Assembly (NCBI RefSeq): GCF_001426185.1
Contig: NZ_LMRP01000001.1
Coordinates: 1,404,765 to 1,468,764 of the forward strand
Reading direction: 5' to 3'
Origin: Rhodococcus sp. Leaf247
GTDB taxonomy: Bacteria > Actinomycetota > Actinomycetes > Mycobacteriales > Mycobacteriaceae
DNA length: 64,000 nt
The notes under the pieces were generated by a model. That model was not told the origin of the DNA. It searched no databases and saw only the letters and a list, made by a program, of their open reading frames with translations. The position numbers and the translations under genes were made by a program. Below, piece by piece: positions 1 through 12,523 of the stretch (positions are counted from its first letter, which is position 1; the number at the start of each line of letters is the position of its first letter).

Positions 1-3000
1 TTACGACCGAGGCGACTTCACCCGGTTCGACGCGGTGCCCGCGGATCTTGACCTGGTCGTCGGTCCGTCCGAGGTAGTCGATGAGCCCGGACCGCGTGCG
101 GCGCACCAGGTCGCCCGTGCGATACATCCGGGAGCCGTCACCCGAAGGGTCTGCGACGAAGCGGTCGGCGGTCAGCCCGAACCGGTCGGCATATCCGCGG
201 GCTAATCCTGCTCCCGCGATGTACAACTCCCCCGCCACACCGTCCGGGACGGGCCTGAGCCAACTGTCCAGGATGCGCGCGCGGGTCGACCGGATGGCCG
301 TTCCGACGGTGGGCGTCGCACTGTCGTCGGTCCCGGCACCGAGAGTGTTGATCGTGTACTCGGTGGGTCCGTACAGGTTGTAGCCCAGCACGCCGTCGCC
401 GTCGCGCAGCGTGTTCCAGACGTCGTCGCCCACCGCTTCGCCGCCGAGCAGCACCAGCGCCGGTCGGTACCCGTCGAGGAGCCCGGTGTCGAGAAGCAGG
501 GCCGCGTAGGTGGGAGTCACGTTCACGACGTCGATGCGGTGAGCGTTCCCGTACGCCACGAGTGCCTCGGCGTCGCGTCTGAGCTCCTCGTCGGCGACGT
601 GCACCTCATGGCCTTCGACCAGCCACAGCAGTTCTTCCCACGACATGTCGAAGGCGAACGACACGGTGTGGGCGATACGCAGAGTTTTTGCACCCGCCCC
701 GGCCACGACGGGATCGAAGATCTCGCGCTGGTGGTTGAGCTGCATGTTGGTCAGACCCCGATACGGCGTGACGACACCCTTGGGCGTGCCCGTCGATCCC
801 GAGGTGTAGATGACGTAGGCCGGGTGATCGAGACGTCCCGGCGAACCGGGGACGAAGCGGCCCAGTTCGGCTGCCGTCAGGGGTGTGTCGTCGAGCTGTT
901 CTCCGAGCACCACGAGGCCGGGCCGACCCGACAACCTGGCGGCGACCGCGGACGTGGTGAGAATGCAGAGTGGTCGAGCATCGTCGAGAAGTGCGTGCAC
1001 CCTCGCGTCGGGATGGTCCAATTCGATGGGCAGATACGCCGCTCCCGTGCGCAACACGGCGAACAGTGCGACCACCATGTCGAGGCTGCGCGGAATCGCC
1101 AGTGCCACGACGGTCTCGGGTCCGGCACCGCGCCCGAGAAGCATGCGCGCCACACCCTCGATGCGGGCGGCCAACTCGGCGTAGGTGAGGGAGTCCGCTC
1201 CGGCGACGAGCGCCACCGCGTCCGGTGAGGCCTCCGCCGTCCGGAGCAGCATCTCGGTGACCGTCACGTCGGGAACACTCTCGAGGTCCGCGGAGTCCCT
1301 GACCACCGGCGTGACGACGGAGTCGGTGCCACGGTCGGCGTAGGTCGACAGCAGGTCGACGAACTCGTCGGTCACCAGGTCGACGCGCTCGACGTCGATG
1401 GCCTCCGGCCGGTACTCGACCGTCACGGCCAGCCGGTCCCCCGGCGTCACCACGACGGTGAGCGGGTAGTTCGTGTGGTCGATACTGTCGCTGCCCTCGA
1501 CTCCGTGCGCGGCGTTCAACGCCGACGCCGAGTCCTGGTTCACGAAGTTCTGCACCACGCAGAGGGTGTCGAACAGGGTGCGGTGCGGGGACACCTCGAT
1601 GATCTCGGCGAGGCCGAGGTAGTCGTGCTCCATCGCCTCGACACGCTCGTTCTGCATGCGGCGCACCAGCGCGTCGATGCTCTCCCGCGGATCCAGCACT
1701 GCGCGCACCGGGACCGTCGACAGGAACATGCCGGGCGCGCTGTCCAGACCGTCCACCTCGGGCGGGCGTCCGGCCACGGTGATACCGAAGACGACGTCGG
1801 TCCGACCGGTGGCCGACGAGATCGCCAGTGCGAGTGCGGCGGTAACGACGGCATTGAGGGTGATGCCGCGCTCGCGTGCCGCACCGACGAGGGACGACGA
1901 GGTGTCCTCGTCGAGCTCTGCTCTGCGGCGCAACGGGATTCCGACGGGTGGCGCGAGGCGGTGCGCCAGCAGCGTCGGCTCCTCGAGACCGCCCAGTGCG
2001 GTCGCCCATGCACGCCGCGCCGCGTCGCGATCACGCGAGGCGAGCCACGTCAGGTAGCGCGCGAAGGTGGTGTCGGGCGTGCTCGGCAGGTCGGGGTTCT
2101 CGTAGCGCGCCAGCAGCTCGCCGACGACCAGTCCGTTGGACCAGCCGTCCCACACGAGGAACTGTCGGTTGATCACCACCCGGTCGCGCCCGTCCGGCAG
2201 GCGGAGCAGCAGCACTCGCCACAGTGGCGGCGACGCGAGATCGAACGGGGTGTCCCGGTCGGTCTGCATCATCTGCTCGGCCTCGGACTCGCTGTCGACG
2301 GACACGTCCCGGACCGGGACGTCGTAGCGTGCCGACACCACCTGCACCGGTACGCCGGCTGCTGTCTGCGTGAACCCGGTACGCAACTGCGGATGGCGCC
2401 GCGCCACTGCCGTCGCTGCCGCCTGCAGACGTGGCAGGTCGAGGCGGCGTCCGAAGTCGAGGGCGAACTGCGCGGTGTAGATGTCGCGCTCACCGGCCGT
2501 GAGACTCTCGAAGACCAGACCCTCCTGCAGCGGGGTCAGCGGCCAGACTGTCTCGACCGAGTCGCCGAGCGCCGTCAGGTCGTCTTGCGTGACCTGCGCG
2601 AGGGGCACATCCGAGGGTGTCAGACGGGGTGGACCGGTGTGTGTCGCCGCGGCGTCCACGAGCTCGTCGAGGGCGCGGGACCATTCCGTGGTGATGGTGT
2701 CGATGTCACTGTGCTGCAGATGCATCGACGACCACGCGAACGCTGCCGACAGCACGTCGCCCTCGCACACCACGTTGATCACGAGGCGGTACGGACCACC
2801 CATGTCGGGGTCGGGATCCGTGCGCAACGGTTCCGGTGCGCGGTCGAACGGCGCGGTGCCCGCAGCGGGCACGCGGCCCAGGTAGTTGAGGAGGATCTGC
2901 GAGCGCTCTCCGCGAGCGAGAACCGCTGCGGTGCGGGCATTCCCGTACCGCAGGAGGCCGTACCCCAGACCGGCGTCGGGTGCTTCCCGCAATGCCTCCT

Positions 3001-6000
3001 TGGTCTCGAGCAGAACAGCCGTCGGATCGGTGCCGGCACGCAGTCGCACCGGCGCGATGGAGGTGAACCAGCCCGTCGTACGGGTCAGGTCGGCCCCGCC
3101 CTGATCGGTCCGGCCATGACGCTCGAGATCGACGAGCACATCGTGGTCCAGCGACAATCGCGTCAGAGCAACCCGGAGCGCCGCGGCGATCACGTCGGTG
3201 ACGTCCGCCCCGACGAACGCGGGGACAGCTCCGAGCACCGCGGACGTGACATCGGGAGTGAGGTCGACACGGACGACATCGCCCTGTCCGACCACGGCAT
3301 CCCCGTCGTCCGGGCCCAGCGAGGCACCGGGTGCGGTGACCGCGGACCAGTACGGCAACTCGGCGAGACGCTCCGCGCTGTGGGCACTCTCGTCGAGAAG
3401 GCGCCCGTAGGAGCGCAGCGAGGTCCGCACGCGGGCCGGCGCCGGGTCCTGCCCGCTGTCGTGCGCGATCCAGGCCAGCGCCAGGTCCTCCAGCAGAATC
3501 GACCAGGACACTCCGTCGACGACCAGGTGGTGCGCAACCAGCAACAGGCGCCCGGAATCGGCACCGCGGTCGAACCACACGACGCCGATCACGTGTCCGT
3601 CCGCCGGGGCGAGTCGATCGGCCGCAGCATCGGACTGTTCGGCGACCAGCTCGGCGAACTCGTCGTCGCTCAGCCCCGTGGAGTCGACTCGCAGAACCGT
3701 GGTGGGGGCGTCGGCACGCACGGCGGTGGTCCACACACCGGGCGCATGCCGCGTGAGGACGGTGCGCAGGCTGTCGTGATGCGCAACCACCGCGTCCACG
3801 GCGCGCTGGGGCGTCGTCGGCAGTGCGGGTGCGGGGACCACGATCAGTGATGCCTGGTTGAACCTGTCGGTGCTGCCGGACCATTCGGAGAGTCGGTGGA
3901 CCACCGGCAGTGCGCGGAGCTCGCCGATGCCCGACTCGACCGCCGCCGCGGCGGGTTCCGGCGCGTGTACCTCGGCGACACCCGCGAGCGCCCGAGGCGT
4001 GCGCTGCTCGAAGACGTTGCGGGCCGTGATCTCGAGACCACTCCCGCGTGCGAGGTTGACCAGGCGGATGGCGAGGATGCTGTCGCCGCCGCGGGCGAAG
4101 AAGTCGTCGTCCGCGGACACGGGTGCGCCACCGAGAACGGTGGAGAAGTGTCCGCACAGTACGGCGACGGGCCCGCTCGACACGGTGTCCTCGTTCGGGG
4201 CTGCGGGGGTGGCCAGTGACGCGAGAAGTGCAGCGCGGTCGAGCTTTCCGCTCGGACCCGTCGGCAGGTCGGTGACGACAGCGAGAGTGGTGGGCACCAT
4301 GTGCTCGGGCAGCATCGCGGCCACGTGGGCACGGATCTCGGTCTCGGGAGCGGAGGCGACGACGAAGGACGCGAGCTGCGCCGTTCCGCGGTCGGTCCGC
4401 ACCACCGTGGCCGCGCGCTCGACGTCGGGATGGGACCGGAGCGCGGCGTCGATCTCGCCGAGTTCGATACGGAATCCTCGGACCTTCACCTGTGAGTCCG
4501 CGCGTCCGAGGTACTCGAGTGTGTCCGCGGTGCGGCGCACCACATCGCCTGTGCGATAGAGCCGTTCGCCCCCGGATCCGGCGACGAATCTGGTCGCCGT
4601 CAGAGCCGAACGCTCGAGGTATCCGCGGGCGAGTTGCGGACCGGACAGATAGAGCTCACCTGTCGTTCCGGCCGGGACGGCTCCGAGCCACCCGTCCAGC
4701 ACCCGGTACCCGACGGCGGGCAGAGGAGTGCCGATGGGCACGACATCGCCGTCGACGCCCTGGACGCCGAGGGCTGCCGTCACGTCGACGGCCGCCTCGG
4801 TGGGTCCGTACAGGTTGTCGAGCCGGACGTTCGGGAGCAGCTGGGCGACCCGACGTGCGGACTCTGCGGACAACGCTTCGCCACTGCAGACGATGACACG
4901 TAGCGACGTGCAGGAGGACACGTCCGGATCGGTGAGGAACGCGTCGAGCATGGACGGGACGAAGTGGATCCACGAGATCGACTGTGCACGAATCACGTCG
5001 ACCAGGCGTGCCGTGTCACGGTGCGCGTCGGGTTCGGCGAGGACAAGGGTCGCCCCCGAGACCAGCGGCCCGAAGAACTCACTGACCGACACGTCGAAAC
5101 TGGACGGAGTCTTCTGCAGCACGCGGTCGCCGACAGCCAGCGGAGTGGTCTGCCGCATCCACTCGAGGCGGGGCACGATGGCGCTGTGCGGCACCACCAC
5201 TCCCTTGGGTCGACCGGTCGACCCCGAGGTGTAGATGACGTACGCGGCGTCCGCCGGGGCGGGCGACGCGAGCAGGGCGGCAGGCAGTTCCGCGAGGTCA
5301 CCGTCGAGAACGATCACCGGGCGCGCGTCTTCGACCATGAAGGCCAGGCGGTCGGCGGGGTATCCCGGATCGAGCGGCAGGTACGCGGCGCCGGTCTTCA
5401 CGACGGCCAGCAGCGCTACCACCAGGTCGACGGACCGTGGGAGCGACACGGCGACGACGGCGCCGGGGCGCGCACCGCGCTCGGCCAGGGCTGCGGCGAC
5501 GCGATCGACCCGCGCGTGCAGCTCCGTGTACGTCGAGGACTGTTCACCGTGGACGAGGGCGACCGCGTCCGGTGTCGCGACGAGCTGAAGCTTCAGCAGG
5601 TCGACCAGCGTTCGACTCGGGACCGGATGCGGCCCTGCGACTTCGGTCGGGTCCGTCGCACTCGGGATCTCGGCGAGACGCGTGTCGACCGGGGCGGTGG
5701 CCACAGCGACGATGCCGTCGACGAGCGACGTCGCCATCGAGTCGGCGACGAGGGCGGCGTCGTACTTCAGTTCCAGCGTCAGTCGATCACCGGGAATCAC
5801 CATGAGAGTCAACGGGTACGGCGAGTTCTCGTCGACACGGACGCCGGTCAGCGCTATCTGCCCGGTCGGGTCGGTGACGGCGGTGGTGCCCAGGGGGTAG
5901 TTCTCGACGACCACGAGCGAGTCGAACAGGGAATCGACACCCGTGACTCGGCGCAGCGCCGGCACCCCGAGGTGGTGGTGATCGAGAAGGTCGGCCTGCT

Positions 6001-9000
6001 CCTGCTGCCACCGCTGCACAGCGGTCGCGACGGTGTCCTCCGGCCGGAGACGCAGGCGCGCCGGAATGGTGTCGATGAACAACCCCACCATGCCCTCGAT
6101 ACCGGGCACCGGCGCCGACCGTCCCGACACCGTCGATCCGAAGACGACATCGCGGCGCCCGGTCACGCGGGCGAGCGACAGCCCCCACGCGCAGTGCAGA
6201 ATCGACCCGAGAGTCACTGCGGCGTCGCGGGTTCTGTCTCCGATGGTGCGGGTGACGTCCTGTGACAGCTCCACACGGACGGTGCGGGTTCCTGTCCCGG
6301 ACGCGCCGAACGCGGGTACGGGAACCGACTCCTGCACTCCCTCCAGTGCCTCGCGCCACACGCGGGTCGACGCCTCCGTGTCGCGGCCGACCAGGTGGCG
6401 GACCCAGGCGGCGGGCTGGGTGACGGGAAGGCCGGGCAGCGGTCCTGTCGTGTACGACGCGAGCATCTCGCGGACCATGATCGGAATGGACCAGCCGTCC
6501 GCGACGATGTGGTGGATCGACTGCACCAGCGACCACGACGTGTCGTCGTGGCGCACCACCGCGTACCGCACCAGCGGCGCGGAGGTCAGCGGAAGTCCGG
6601 CGCCACGCTGATCGGCGAGAACGTCGTCGACAGTGCCCGTCTCGACAGAGAACGGCACGTCCACCCGGGAGTGCACCACCTGCACCACACGGCCGTCCTG
6701 CAGCGGGCGGAAGCTGGTGCGCAGCGACGCGTGGCGTGCGACGACTCGTTCCAGGGCGGTCCGCAGCAGATCCGGCTCGAGGGGTCCACTAAGGCTCAGG
6801 ACTTGCTGCACCACATAGGGATCGGTGTCGTCGAAGGTGCTGTGGAAGTAGATACCTTCCTGCACCGGCGTCAGCGGCAGCACGTCCTCGACGTCGCTCG
6901 GGAGCGACGACAGGTCGGCGTACGTCAACGCTGCGAGCGGGAAGTCACTGGGGGTTCGTCGTGCCGACGGGGCAGCCGCCGCGAGACGAGTCAGCGCGGC
7001 CGACCATGCGTCGACGAACGACTCGTCGACCACGCCGGGGACGCGTCGAACCGTCGTCGTCACCCGGCCGTTCGACTCCAGCACGTCGAGCGTCAGGGCG
7101 TGCGACGCGGGCCGGTCCGGGTCCGCTCCACCGGTGAACGTCACTCCGCTGTCGCCGCCGCGGCCGAGGTAGTTGATCAGCACCCGTGGGGGATTCGCGG
7201 CCGCCAGGTCGCGCGTGAGGTAGCGGAGCGCACCGTAGCCGAGTCCCGAGTCCGGGCCGGCGCGTAGATGATCCCGGACCTGCAGCAGCACATCGGCATC
7301 GGACAGGTCCCCGGTCGGAACCATGACGGGCCGCACGGTGGTGAACCACCCGACGGTGCGGGACAGGTCGAGCGACGGGTCACCGAGCGCGTCGACGTCG
7401 CGGCCGTGGCCTTCCACCTCGACCACGATCGACGGAGCCGAGTACCCGTCCCAGGATGCGAGGGCGACGCCCAGTGCCGCGAGCAGCACCTCGGTCGGAC
7501 CGGTGCGATACGCCGCCGCGACGTCTCCCAGGAGTGCGCTGCTGTCGGCCTCGGACGCCGTGACCACATGGGTCACCATCGCGCCGTCCGTGTCGACGGC
7601 AGGATCGAGCTCCCGCGTGCCGACGGTGCCGCTCACGGTTCCGAGAACGTCGCGCCACCAGGGCAGTTCGTGATTCCATCGGCCCGCGCGGGCGGCACTG
7701 TCGAGCACGTCGGCCCAGCGTCGTACGGACGTCGTCACCGGAGGTAGTGCCGGCTCGCGCCCCTCCACCATCGCGGACATCGCCGCCAGCAGGTCGCCGA
7801 GCAGGATGCGCCACGAGACACCGTCGACGACCAGGTGATGCGCGGCCAGGACGAGCACGTCGTCGCCGAGTGACGCCGCCACCATGCCGCCGGGAAGCTC
7901 GTGCGCGAGGCGGGCCACGGTCTCGTCGGTCGACGTGCCGTTCGAGATCTCCACCGGTTCGTGCGTGTCCGGGACGGTGAGGGCGCCGTCGCGCCAAATT
8001 GCCCGCAGCGCCGGGTGGTGCGCGACGACATGGCGCACCGCCGCCCGGACGACGTCGCGGTCGATGTCCGCCGGCACGGGGATACGAGCGGTCTGATGGA
8101 AACCGCCGAGGCGATCATCCTGGTCGAGGACACGAGCGACGATGGGAGTCGTCGCCACGATGCCCGTGGGATCGTCGTCCACCACGACGAGGTCGGCAGG
8201 GGCAGCGGCGGCGATGGCCTCGGCGGTACGGAGCGTGAACACCTCACGCGGGCCGATCGCCAGACCCCGTGCACGCGCCTGCGCGACGACGGTGAGGGCG
8301 ACGATGCTGTCGCCGCCGAGCGCGAAGAAGTCGTCGGTCACGCCGACGCTGTCCACGCCCAGCGCCGACGCCATGGCCTCGCACAGCACCCGCTCACGCT
8401 CGGTGCGCGGCGCGACCGCTTCTCCCCTGGCCTGTTCCGGATCGGGGAGCGCTCGGCGATCGACCTTGCCGTTGGCCGTGGCGGGGAACGCGTCCAGGAC
8501 GACGAAGGCGGACGGCACCATGTATTCGGGGAGCAACCGCGCACAGTGCGCACGGAGAGCATCCACGCCGACGCCCGGAGCGATGACGTATCCGGCGAGA
8601 AATGCTGCGCCGCTTCCGGTCCGACGGACATCGACCACGGCGCGGCGGACACCGGGGCACGACGCCACCGCGGCCTCCACCTCCTCGAGTTCGAGGCGCA
8701 TGCCGCGGATCTTCACCTGATTGTCGACGCGTCCGAGGAAGTCCAGTGTGCCGTCCTCGGTCCAGCGTGCGCGGTCACCGGTGCGGTAGAGGCGCGCGCC
8801 GTCGTCCGAGAACGGGTCCGCCACGAACTTCGACGCGGTCATCTCGGGGGCACCGACGTACCCGCGACCGAGGAGGAATCCCCCGGCGTACAGCTCGCCG
8901 CCCACTCCGACGGGCACCGGCCGCAGTGCCGAGTCCAAGACGTAGAGCCGGGTATTCGGGTTGGGTCTGCCGATGGACGTCGCGATACGCGGCGCATCGC

Positions 9001-11263
9001 CGGTGTAGATCACGTGCGACACACCGATGGTCGCCTCGGCCGGGCCGTACCCGTGGTACAGCGTCGTCGTCAGCTGGGAGCGGAAGCGCGAGAACAGTTC
9101 CGGTGTCAACACCTCACCGCCGCACCACACGTGCCGCAGTCCCGACAGCGACCCGTCGGTGTCCAGCGCGAGCAGCGCGTCGAGCATCGACGACACCAGG
9201 TAGACGAACGTGACGTGGCGCCGCGCGATGATGTCGAGGAGGTAGAGGCCGTCGCGTTCACCGCCGGGCTCGGCGACGACGAGCGTGCCGCCGGACAGCA
9301 GCGGCAGCAGGATCTCGTTCACCGAGATGTCGAACGACAGCGGAGCTTTGAACAGCGACGCGTCACCGGACCCGAAGCCCAACACGCGATCGCGCTGCCA
9401 GGTCATCCGCGCACAGATGGCCTCGTGGCGGATCATCGCGCCCTTCGGCGTTCCGGTACTGCCGGAGGTGAAGATGACGTACGCCAACCGCGACCCGTCG
9501 ATACGCAGGTCGGGAGCCTGCGCCGAGAAGCCGTCGAATCGCCAGTCGTCCAGATCGACCGTCCACTCGTCCGATCCACCCAGCACGATCGCGGTGCGGG
9601 AATCGCGCTGCACACGGTCCCGGCGATCCTGCGGCCACTCGGGGTCGAGCGGAACGAAGGCACCGCCGGCCACCATCGCGGCGAGCACTCCGACGACCAT
9701 CTCGAGGGAACGTGGCATCGAGATGGCAACCACGCCTTCGGGTTCCAGACCGGCGGCCAGGAGTGCGTTCGCGAGCTGGTTCACCGTCGCGCCCAGCTCC
9801 GAGTACGTCAGCTCCTTCTCACCCAGCACGACGGCGAGCGCATCGGGAGTGGCTGCGACCTGCGCGGCGAACAGCTCGGGCACGGACACCGAGACCGAGG
9901 GCTCCGCCGTGTCGTTCCATTCGTGCACGACTCGGGTGCGGTCCTCGGCCGACATCAGGTGCAGCGACGACAACGTCGTGTCGGGTCGTGCCAGAACCTG
10001 ATCGAGAACCATGCCGAACCGGTCGCGGTGACCGACCAGGGCGTCGTGCGCACCGGGCCGTGACCGCAGGTCGAAGACCAGCGACTCGTCGTCGCGGCCA
10101 CCGGTGACCGTGACGTCGAGATCGCGCACCGGGCCGGTCTCGAGGCTGCGCATGTGCGCCGGGAACCCGCCGACGTCGATGCCGTGCTGCACCATCAGGA
10201 CGTTGATGCCCGGACCGTGGACCAGGCGGTGGGGATCGTCCTCGCGCAGTGCACGCACGATGTCCTCACCGCGGAACCGGCCGTGACGCACCGCGCCGAT
10301 CGACGCGCGTTCGAGTTCCCTCGCGACGTCGGCGACGGTCATCGCCGGGGTGAGCTGCAACCGCAATGGAAGAATGGTCGACGCCATGTACGGCGTCGTC
10401 CGCGCACGCCTGCCCACGCGGGCCGTCGACGGCAGGGACACCATCAGGTCGTAGGCGCCCGTCACGGCTGCCAGGTACGCCACCCACACGGCCGGGGCCA
10501 GCCGGGTGCGGCGGATGTCGTGCTCCTCGCCGTACGCGTACAGCGGCGCCAGGCGGTCGGAGGGTGCCGAGACACGTTCGGTGACGGCGGAGCCGGTGTC
10601 CGGGACGTCGGGCAGCAGCATCGGCGGCTCGGGCGCATCGGCCAACCGCTCGATCCAGTAGTCGCGGTCGCGTCGGAAAGCATCCGACCGGCGGTACTCG
10701 GCATCGGCGTCGACAAGCGGTTCGAGGGCCCATGCACCGGGCGCCGTCCGACGACTCGGATCGGCGTAGCGCGCGCGGACCTCGTTGAAGATCAGCGACA
10801 TCCCGAAGCCGTCGACGACGGCGTGGTGGTAGCGCTGATGCCAGAGAACGTGGTCGTCGGCCAGCCGGAGCAACGCGGTTCCGAACAGGTCTCCCGCGCC
10901 GGTCGTGTCCGCCGACGCGATGTCCGCGGCGATCCACGCCTGCGCCTCGGCCATCGGATCGGCCGCCGAACGCAGATCGACGAGCGCTACCGACCACTCG
11001 TCGTCGTGCACGCGGTGTTGGACGGGCTGCTCGCCGCTGAAGTCGAAGCGGACGTGGACAGCGTCCGCGTCGGCGATGACCGAGCGGATCACCTCGCGTG
11101 CGTGGTCGACGTCCAGCAGGCCGGTGATCTCGACCTGCAGCGAGATCACGAAGTCGGTGCGCTCACCCAGGAAGTGCTGCGCGGTCCAGACCTCGGTCTG
11201 CGCGGTGGTGAGCGGAAGCGTGGAGATTCGTGGCAGCGCTTCGCCGACCGTGACCCGTTGCAT
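1..11263 (-). CDS. Multimodular siderophore-type non-ribosomal peptide synthetase (5' 3754 codons; 3' end outside window)
   Basis: One uninterrupted minus-strand frame runs from ATG at 11263 off the left edge. Domain order with marker motifs: C1 (HHAVVDG near 10830), A1 ([11 protein letters not shown] near 9460), T1 (GGDSI near 8310), epimerase E1 (HHLVVDG near 7830, NYLGR), C2 (HHIVADG near 6505), A2 ([11 protein letters not shown] near 5225), T2 (GGDSI near 4090), E2 (HHLVVDG near 3520, NYLGR), C3 (motif replaced by QFLVWDG at 2144-2164) and A3 ([11 protein letters not shown] near 800; A8 motif QVKIRG at the edge). Reading the ten binding-pocket positions by hand gives DINYWGGIGK (A1), DVSHVSLVDK (A2) and DMENLGLINK (A3). 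From memory, the outer two are N5-hydroxyornithine-type codes and the middle one is serine-like. E after modules 1 and 2 implies D residues there. With the iron box at the start, this indicates a hydroxamate siderophore assembly line. Later modules and release domain are not visible. Confidence 0.95.
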   Translation of the reverse strand, partial: MQRVTVGEALPRISTLPLTTAQTEVWTAQHFLGERTDFVISLQVEITGLLDVDHAREVIRSVIADADAVHVRFDFSGEQPVQHRVHDDEWSVALVDLRSAADPMAEAQAWIAADIASADTTGAGDLFGTALLRLADDHVLWHQRYHHAVVDGFGMSLIFNEVRARYADPSRRTAPGAWALEPLVDADAEYRRSDAFRRDRDYWIERLADAPEPPMLLPDVPDTGSAVTERVSAPSDRLAPLYAYGEEHDIRRTRLAPAVWVAYLAAVTGAYDLMVSLPSTARVGRRARTTPYMASTILPLRLQLTPAMTVADVARELERASIGAVRHGRFRGEDIVRALREDDPHRLVHGPGINVLMVQHGIDVGGFPAHMRSLETGPVRDLDVTVTGGRDDESLVFDLRSRPGAHDALVGHRDRFGMVLDQVLARPDTTLSSLHLMSAEDRTRVVHEWNDTAEPSVSVSVPELFAAQVAATPDALAVVLGEKELTYSELGATVNQLANALLAAGLEPEGVVAISMPRSLEMVVGVLAAMVAGGAFVPLDPEWPQDRRDRVQRDSRTAIVLGGSDEWTVDLDDWRFDGFSAQAPDLRIDGSRLAYVIFTSGSTGTPKGAMIRHEAICARMTWQRDRVLGFGSGDASLFKAPLSFDISVNEILLPLLSGGTLVVAEPGGERDGLYLLDIIARRHVTFVYLVSSMLDALLALDTDGSLSGLRHVWCGGEVLTPELFSRFRSQLTTTLYHGYGPAEATIGVSHVIYTGDAPRIATSIGRPNPNTRLYVLDSALRPVPVGVGGELYAGGFLLGRGYVGAPEMTASKFVADPFSDDGARLYRTGDRARWTEDGTLDFLGRVDNQVKIRGMRLELEEVEAAVASCPGVRRAVVDVRRTGSGAAFLAGYVIAPGVGVDALRAHCARLLPEYMVPSAFVVLDAFPATANGKVDRRALPDPEQARGEAVAPRTERERVLCEAMASALGVDSVGVTDDFFALGGDSIVALTVVAQARARGLAIGPREVFTLRTAEAIAAAAPADLVVVDDDPTGIVATTPIVARVLDQDDRLGGFHQTARIPVPADIDRDVVRAAVRHVVAHHPALRAIWRDGALTVPDTHEPVEISNGTSTDETVARLAHELPGGMVAASLGDDVLVLAAHHLVVDGVSWRILLGDLLAAMSAMVEGREPALPPVTTSVRRWADVLDSAARAGRWNHELPWWRDVLGTVSGTVGTRELDPAVDTDGAMVTHVVTASEADSSALLGDVAAAYRTGPTEVLLAALGVALASWDGYSAPSIVVEVEGHGRDVDALGDPSLDLSRTVGWFTTVRPVMVPTGDLSDADVLLQVRDHLRAGPDSGLGYGALRYLTRDLAAANPPRVLINYLGRGGDSGVTFTGGADPDRPASHALTLDVLESNGRVTTTVRRVPGVVDESFVDAWSAALTRLAAAAPSARRTPSDFPLAALTYADLSSLPSDVEDVLPLTPVQEGIYFHSTFDDTDPYVVQQVLSLSGPLEPDLLRTALERVVARHASLRTSFRPLQDGRVVQVVHSRVDVPFSVETGTVDDVLADQRGAGLPLTSAPLVRYAVVRHDDTSWSLVQSIHHIVADGWSIPIMVREMLASYTTGPLPGLPVTQPAAWVRHLVGRDTEASTRVWREALEGVQESVPVPAFGASGTGTRTVRVELSQDVTRTIGDRTRDAAVTLGSILHCAWGLSLARVTGRRDVVFGSTVSGRSAPVPGIEGMVGLFIDTIPARLRLRPEDTVATAVQRWQQEQADLLDHHHLGVPALRRVTGVDSLFDSLVVVENYPLGTTAVTDPTGQIALTGVRVDENSPYPLTLMVIPGDRLTLELKYDAALVADSMATSLVDGIVAVATAPVDTRLAEIPSATDPTEVAGPHPVPSRTLVDLLKLQLVATPDAVALVHGEQSSTYTELHARVDRVAAALAERGARPGAVVAVSLPRSVDLVVALLAVVKTGAAYLPLDPGYPADRLAFMVEDARPVIVLDGDLAELPAALLASPAPADAAYVIYTSGSTGRPKGVVVPHSAIVPRLEWMRQTTPLAVGDRVLQKTPSSFDVSVSEFFGPLVSGATLVLAEPDAHRDTARLVDVIRAQSISWIHFVPSMLDAFLTDPDVSSCTSLRVIVCSGEALSAESARRVAQLLPNVRLDNLYGPTEAAVDVTAALGVQGVDGDVVPIGTPLPAVGYRVLDGWLGAVPAGTTGELYLSGPQLARGYLERSALTATRFVAGSGGERLYRTGDVVRRTADTLEYLGRADSQVKVRGFRIELGEIDAALRSHPDVERAATVVRTDRGTAQLASFVVASAPETEIRAHVAAMLPEHMVPTTLAVVTDLPTGPSGKLDRAALLASLATPAAPNEDTVSSGPVAVLCGHFSTVLGGAPVSADDDFFARGGDSILAIRLVNLARGSGLEITARNVFEQRTPRALAGVAEVHAPEPAAAAVESGIGELRALPVVHRLSEWSGSTDRFNQASLIVVPAPALPTTPQRAVDAVVAHHDSLRTVLTRHAPGVWTTAVRADAPTTVLRVDSTGLSDDEFAELVAEQSDAAADRLAPADGHVIGVVWFDRGADSGRLLLVAHHLVVDGVSWSILLEDLALAWIAHDSGQDPAPARVRTSLRSYGRLLDESAHSAERLAELPYWSAVTAPGASLGPDDGDAVVGQGDVVRVDLTPDVTSAVLGAVPAFVGADVTDVIAAALRVALTRLSLDHDVLVDLERHGRTDQGGADLTRTTGWFTSIAPVRLRAGTDPTAVLLETKEALREAPDAGLGYGLLRYGNARTAAVLARGERSQILLNYLGRVPAAGTAPFDRAPEPLRTDPDPDMGGPYRLVINVVCEGDVLSAAFAWSSMHLQHSDIDTITTEWSRALDELVDAAATHTGPPRLTPSDVPLAQVTQDDLTALGDSVETVWPLTPLQEGLVFESLTAGERDIYTAQFALDFGRRLDLPRLQAAATAVARRHPQLRTGFTQTAAGVPVQVVSARYDVPVRDVSVDSESEAEQMMQTDRDTPFDLASPPLWRVLLLRLPDGRDRVVINRQFLVWDGWSNGLVVGELLARYENPDLPSTPDTTFARYLTWLASRDRDAARRAWATALGGLEEPTLLAHRLAPPVGIPLRRRAELDEDTSSSLVGAARERGITLNAVVTAALALAISSATGRTDVVFGITVAGRPPEVDGLDSAPGMFLSTVPVRAVLDPRESIDALVRRMQNERVEAMEHDYLGLAEIIEVSPHRTLFDTLCVVQNFVNQDSASALNAAHGVEGSDSIDHTNYPLTVVVTPGDRLAVTVEYRPEAIDVERVDLVTDEFVDLLSTYADRGTDSVVTPVVRDSADLESVPDVTVTEMLLRTAEASPDAVALVAGADSLTYAELAARIEGVARMLLGRGAGPETVVALAIPRSLDMVVALFAVLRTGAAYLPIELDHPDARVHALLDDARPLCILTTSAVAARLSGRPGLVVLGEQLDDTPLTAAELGRFVPGSPGRLDHPAYVIYTSGSTGTPKGVVTPYRGLTNMQLNHQREIFDPVVAGAGAKTLRIAHTVSFAFDMSWEELLWLVEGHEVHVADEELRRDAEALVAYGNAHRIDVVNVTPTYAALLLDTGLLDGYRPALVLLGGEAVGDDVWNTLRDGDGVLGYNLYGPTEYTINTLGAGTDDSATPTVGTAIRSTRARILDSWLRPVPDGVAGELYIAGAGLARGYADRFGLTADRFVADPSGDGSRMYRTGDLVRRTRSGLIDYLGRTDDQVKIRGHRVEPGEVASVV

Positions 11264-11281
11264 GAACGTAGGCTAACCTAA
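11263..11281 (-). promoter_or_regulatory. IdeR/DmdR-like iron box overlapping a leaderless promoter of the NRPS
   Basis: On the minus strand the sequence is ttaggttagcctacgttca, whose last base is the A of the NRPS ATG. The first 13 bases fit the actinobacterial iron-box consensus TTAGGTTAGGCTAACCTAA exactly or nearly so; the half next to the start codon is degraded. TAGCCT (TANNNT type) ends seven bases before the ATG and no Shine-Dalgarno is present, as expected for a leaderless -10 element. Iron-loaded IdeR would cover the -10 and shut the gene off. The box comes from sequence; repressor identity is inferred. Confidence 0.7.
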
Positions 11282-11284
11282 GAC

Positions 11285-12097
11285 TCACTCCTGCAGGAAC
11301 GACAGGATGGCCGCATTGACCTCGTCGGGCTTCTCGAGATAGCCGTAGTGCCCGGCGTCGGCGATCTCCACGTACCGGGCTCCGGGAATCAGATCGGCGA
11401 CCTCCCGCGACAGGTACGCCGGGATCATCCGGTCGTCCGCGAACCCCAGCGACAGGCACGGAACCGTCACCGCGCGGTACGCCTCGCGGCGGTCGAACGT
11501 CTCGTCGAGAGAGATCTGAGCGCGCTGGCCGGGAGTGAGCGGCTGCACCGAGAACTCGAACAGGTCCAGCCAGTCGCGCGCCTTCGCGTCGTCGGACAAC
11601 GATGCCGGGGACAGGTTCAGCGCGGCCGTCACCGCGGCCGCGTACTTCGCAGGGAGCTTCACGCCGCTGTCCGCCAGTTCGCGCTCGCCGGCACCGAGCA
11701 CCTTCTGGAACGCGTCGAGCCGGGCGTGACCGGCCGCGAAGACGGCCTTCGAGACCAGGTCGGGCCTGGTCAACGCCAACTCCTGGGCCACCCGCGCACC
11801 CATCGAGGTACCGACGACGACGGCCTTCTCCGACGCGTCGGACCGCAAGTACTCGATCAGGGCAGCGGTGTCCGCGACCAGATCCTCGATCACCATGCCG
11901 CCCGCACTCTCGTCGGTCGGCGCGATACCGCGATTGTCGAACGTGCAGACCCGGTATCCCGCGGCCGTCAACGCCGGGACCTGGTGGAGCTGCCACACGC
12001 GGCCCGGGCTGCCGGTCCCCATCACCATGACGACGAGCGGACCCTTGCCCGTCACGGTGTAGTTGAGGCGGATGCCGTTGATGGTGCCGATGGGCAT
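11285..12097 (-). CDS. Alpha/beta hydrolase, 270 aa, upstream of the NRPS
   Basis: A classic alpha/beta-hydrolase fold protein. It has an oxyanion-region VMGTGSPG, a DNRG turn near residue 55, the nucleophile elbow GTSMG near residue 97 and a C-terminal catalytic histidine in DAGHYGY. Length is usual for this family and there is no signal peptide, so it is cytosolic. The start ATG at 12097 has GGAAGGA upstream. It ends 21 bp before the NRPS start on the same strand, so readthrough is possible, although the iron box and -10 element in the gap give the NRPS its own switch. Hydrolases in siderophore loci can release or edit the peptide or open the ferri-siderophore; that role here is inferred from position only. 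Confidence 0.85.
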   Translation of the reverse strand: MPIGTINGIRLNYTVTGKGPLVVMVMGTGSPGRVWQLHQVPALTAAGYRVCTFDNRGIAPTDESAGGMVIEDLVADTAALIEYLRSDASEKAVVVGTSMGARVAQELALTRPDLVSKAVFAAGHARLDAFQKVLGAGERELADSGVKLPAKYAAAVTAALNLSPASLSDDAKARDWLDLFEFSVQPLTPGQRAQISLDETFDRREAYRAVTVPCLSLGFADDRMIPAYLSREVADLIPGARYVEIADAGHYGYLEKPDEVNAAILSFLQE

Positions 12098-12244
12098 GAC
12101 GGGGTCCTTCCGGTGATGCAGACAGTGTTCCGGTGGACGCTACCGGGCGTGACTTTGCAGGGGATGCGCCACTTCTCCTAGTCTTGACGTGCGGCCCGAC
12201 CGGGATCGCCGACGAGCCGAACCACGAACACGACGGAGAAGCAC

Positions 12245-12418
12245 ATGGCCGCGGATACCACCGAGACGACAGACATCGCCGACGAAGAGATCGAAACCCT
12301 CACCGAGGAGACCGCACGCATGGCGCGTCGCGTCGTCGCCGCCTACGCGACCGACGCCGACGAATGCCGCATGTTGCTCTCCATGCTGGGCGTCGCACCC
12401 CCCGCACTCACCGAGTAG
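12245..12418 (+). CDS. Small acidic protein of 57 aa upstream of otsA
   Basis: The ATG follows GGAGAA with normal spacing and reads 57 codons to TAG. The protein starts MAADTTETTD, is acidic in its first half, then has a helix-like stretch (ARMARRVVAAYA) and ends GVAPPALTE. I know no domain for it. From memory, M. tuberculosis also has a very small conserved hypothetical gene directly before otsA (Rv3489/Rv3490), which would fit. A TTGACG at 12184-12189 could be a -35 element. The gap to otsA is 105 bp on the same strand, so co-transcription is plausible. Confidence 0.6.
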   Translation: MAADTTETTDIADEEIETLTEETARMARRVVAAYATDADECRMLLSMLGVAPPALTE

Positions 12419-12523
12419 GTCCGCCGGCGTGTGTATATCTCGCCGGCATCGTCATCAGGTTGGCGATTTCCGAGCGGGGTACGCCCACGAGTGACAGCGT
12501 CTCGCCCAGACAGAGGATCATCA

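Noticed and set aside
606-2009. Minus-strand 467-codon frame within the NRPS
   Set aside because: It is out of frame with the NRPS, whose motifs are continuous through this stretch; there is no sign of a frameshift.
1475-10063. Long plus-strand open frames opposite the NRPS (1475-3850, 4964-6265, 7901-10063 and others)
   Set aside because: They lie in the frame directly antisense to the NRPS codons, are rich in Arg/His/Gly/Val and show no domain; they are GC-driven shadows.
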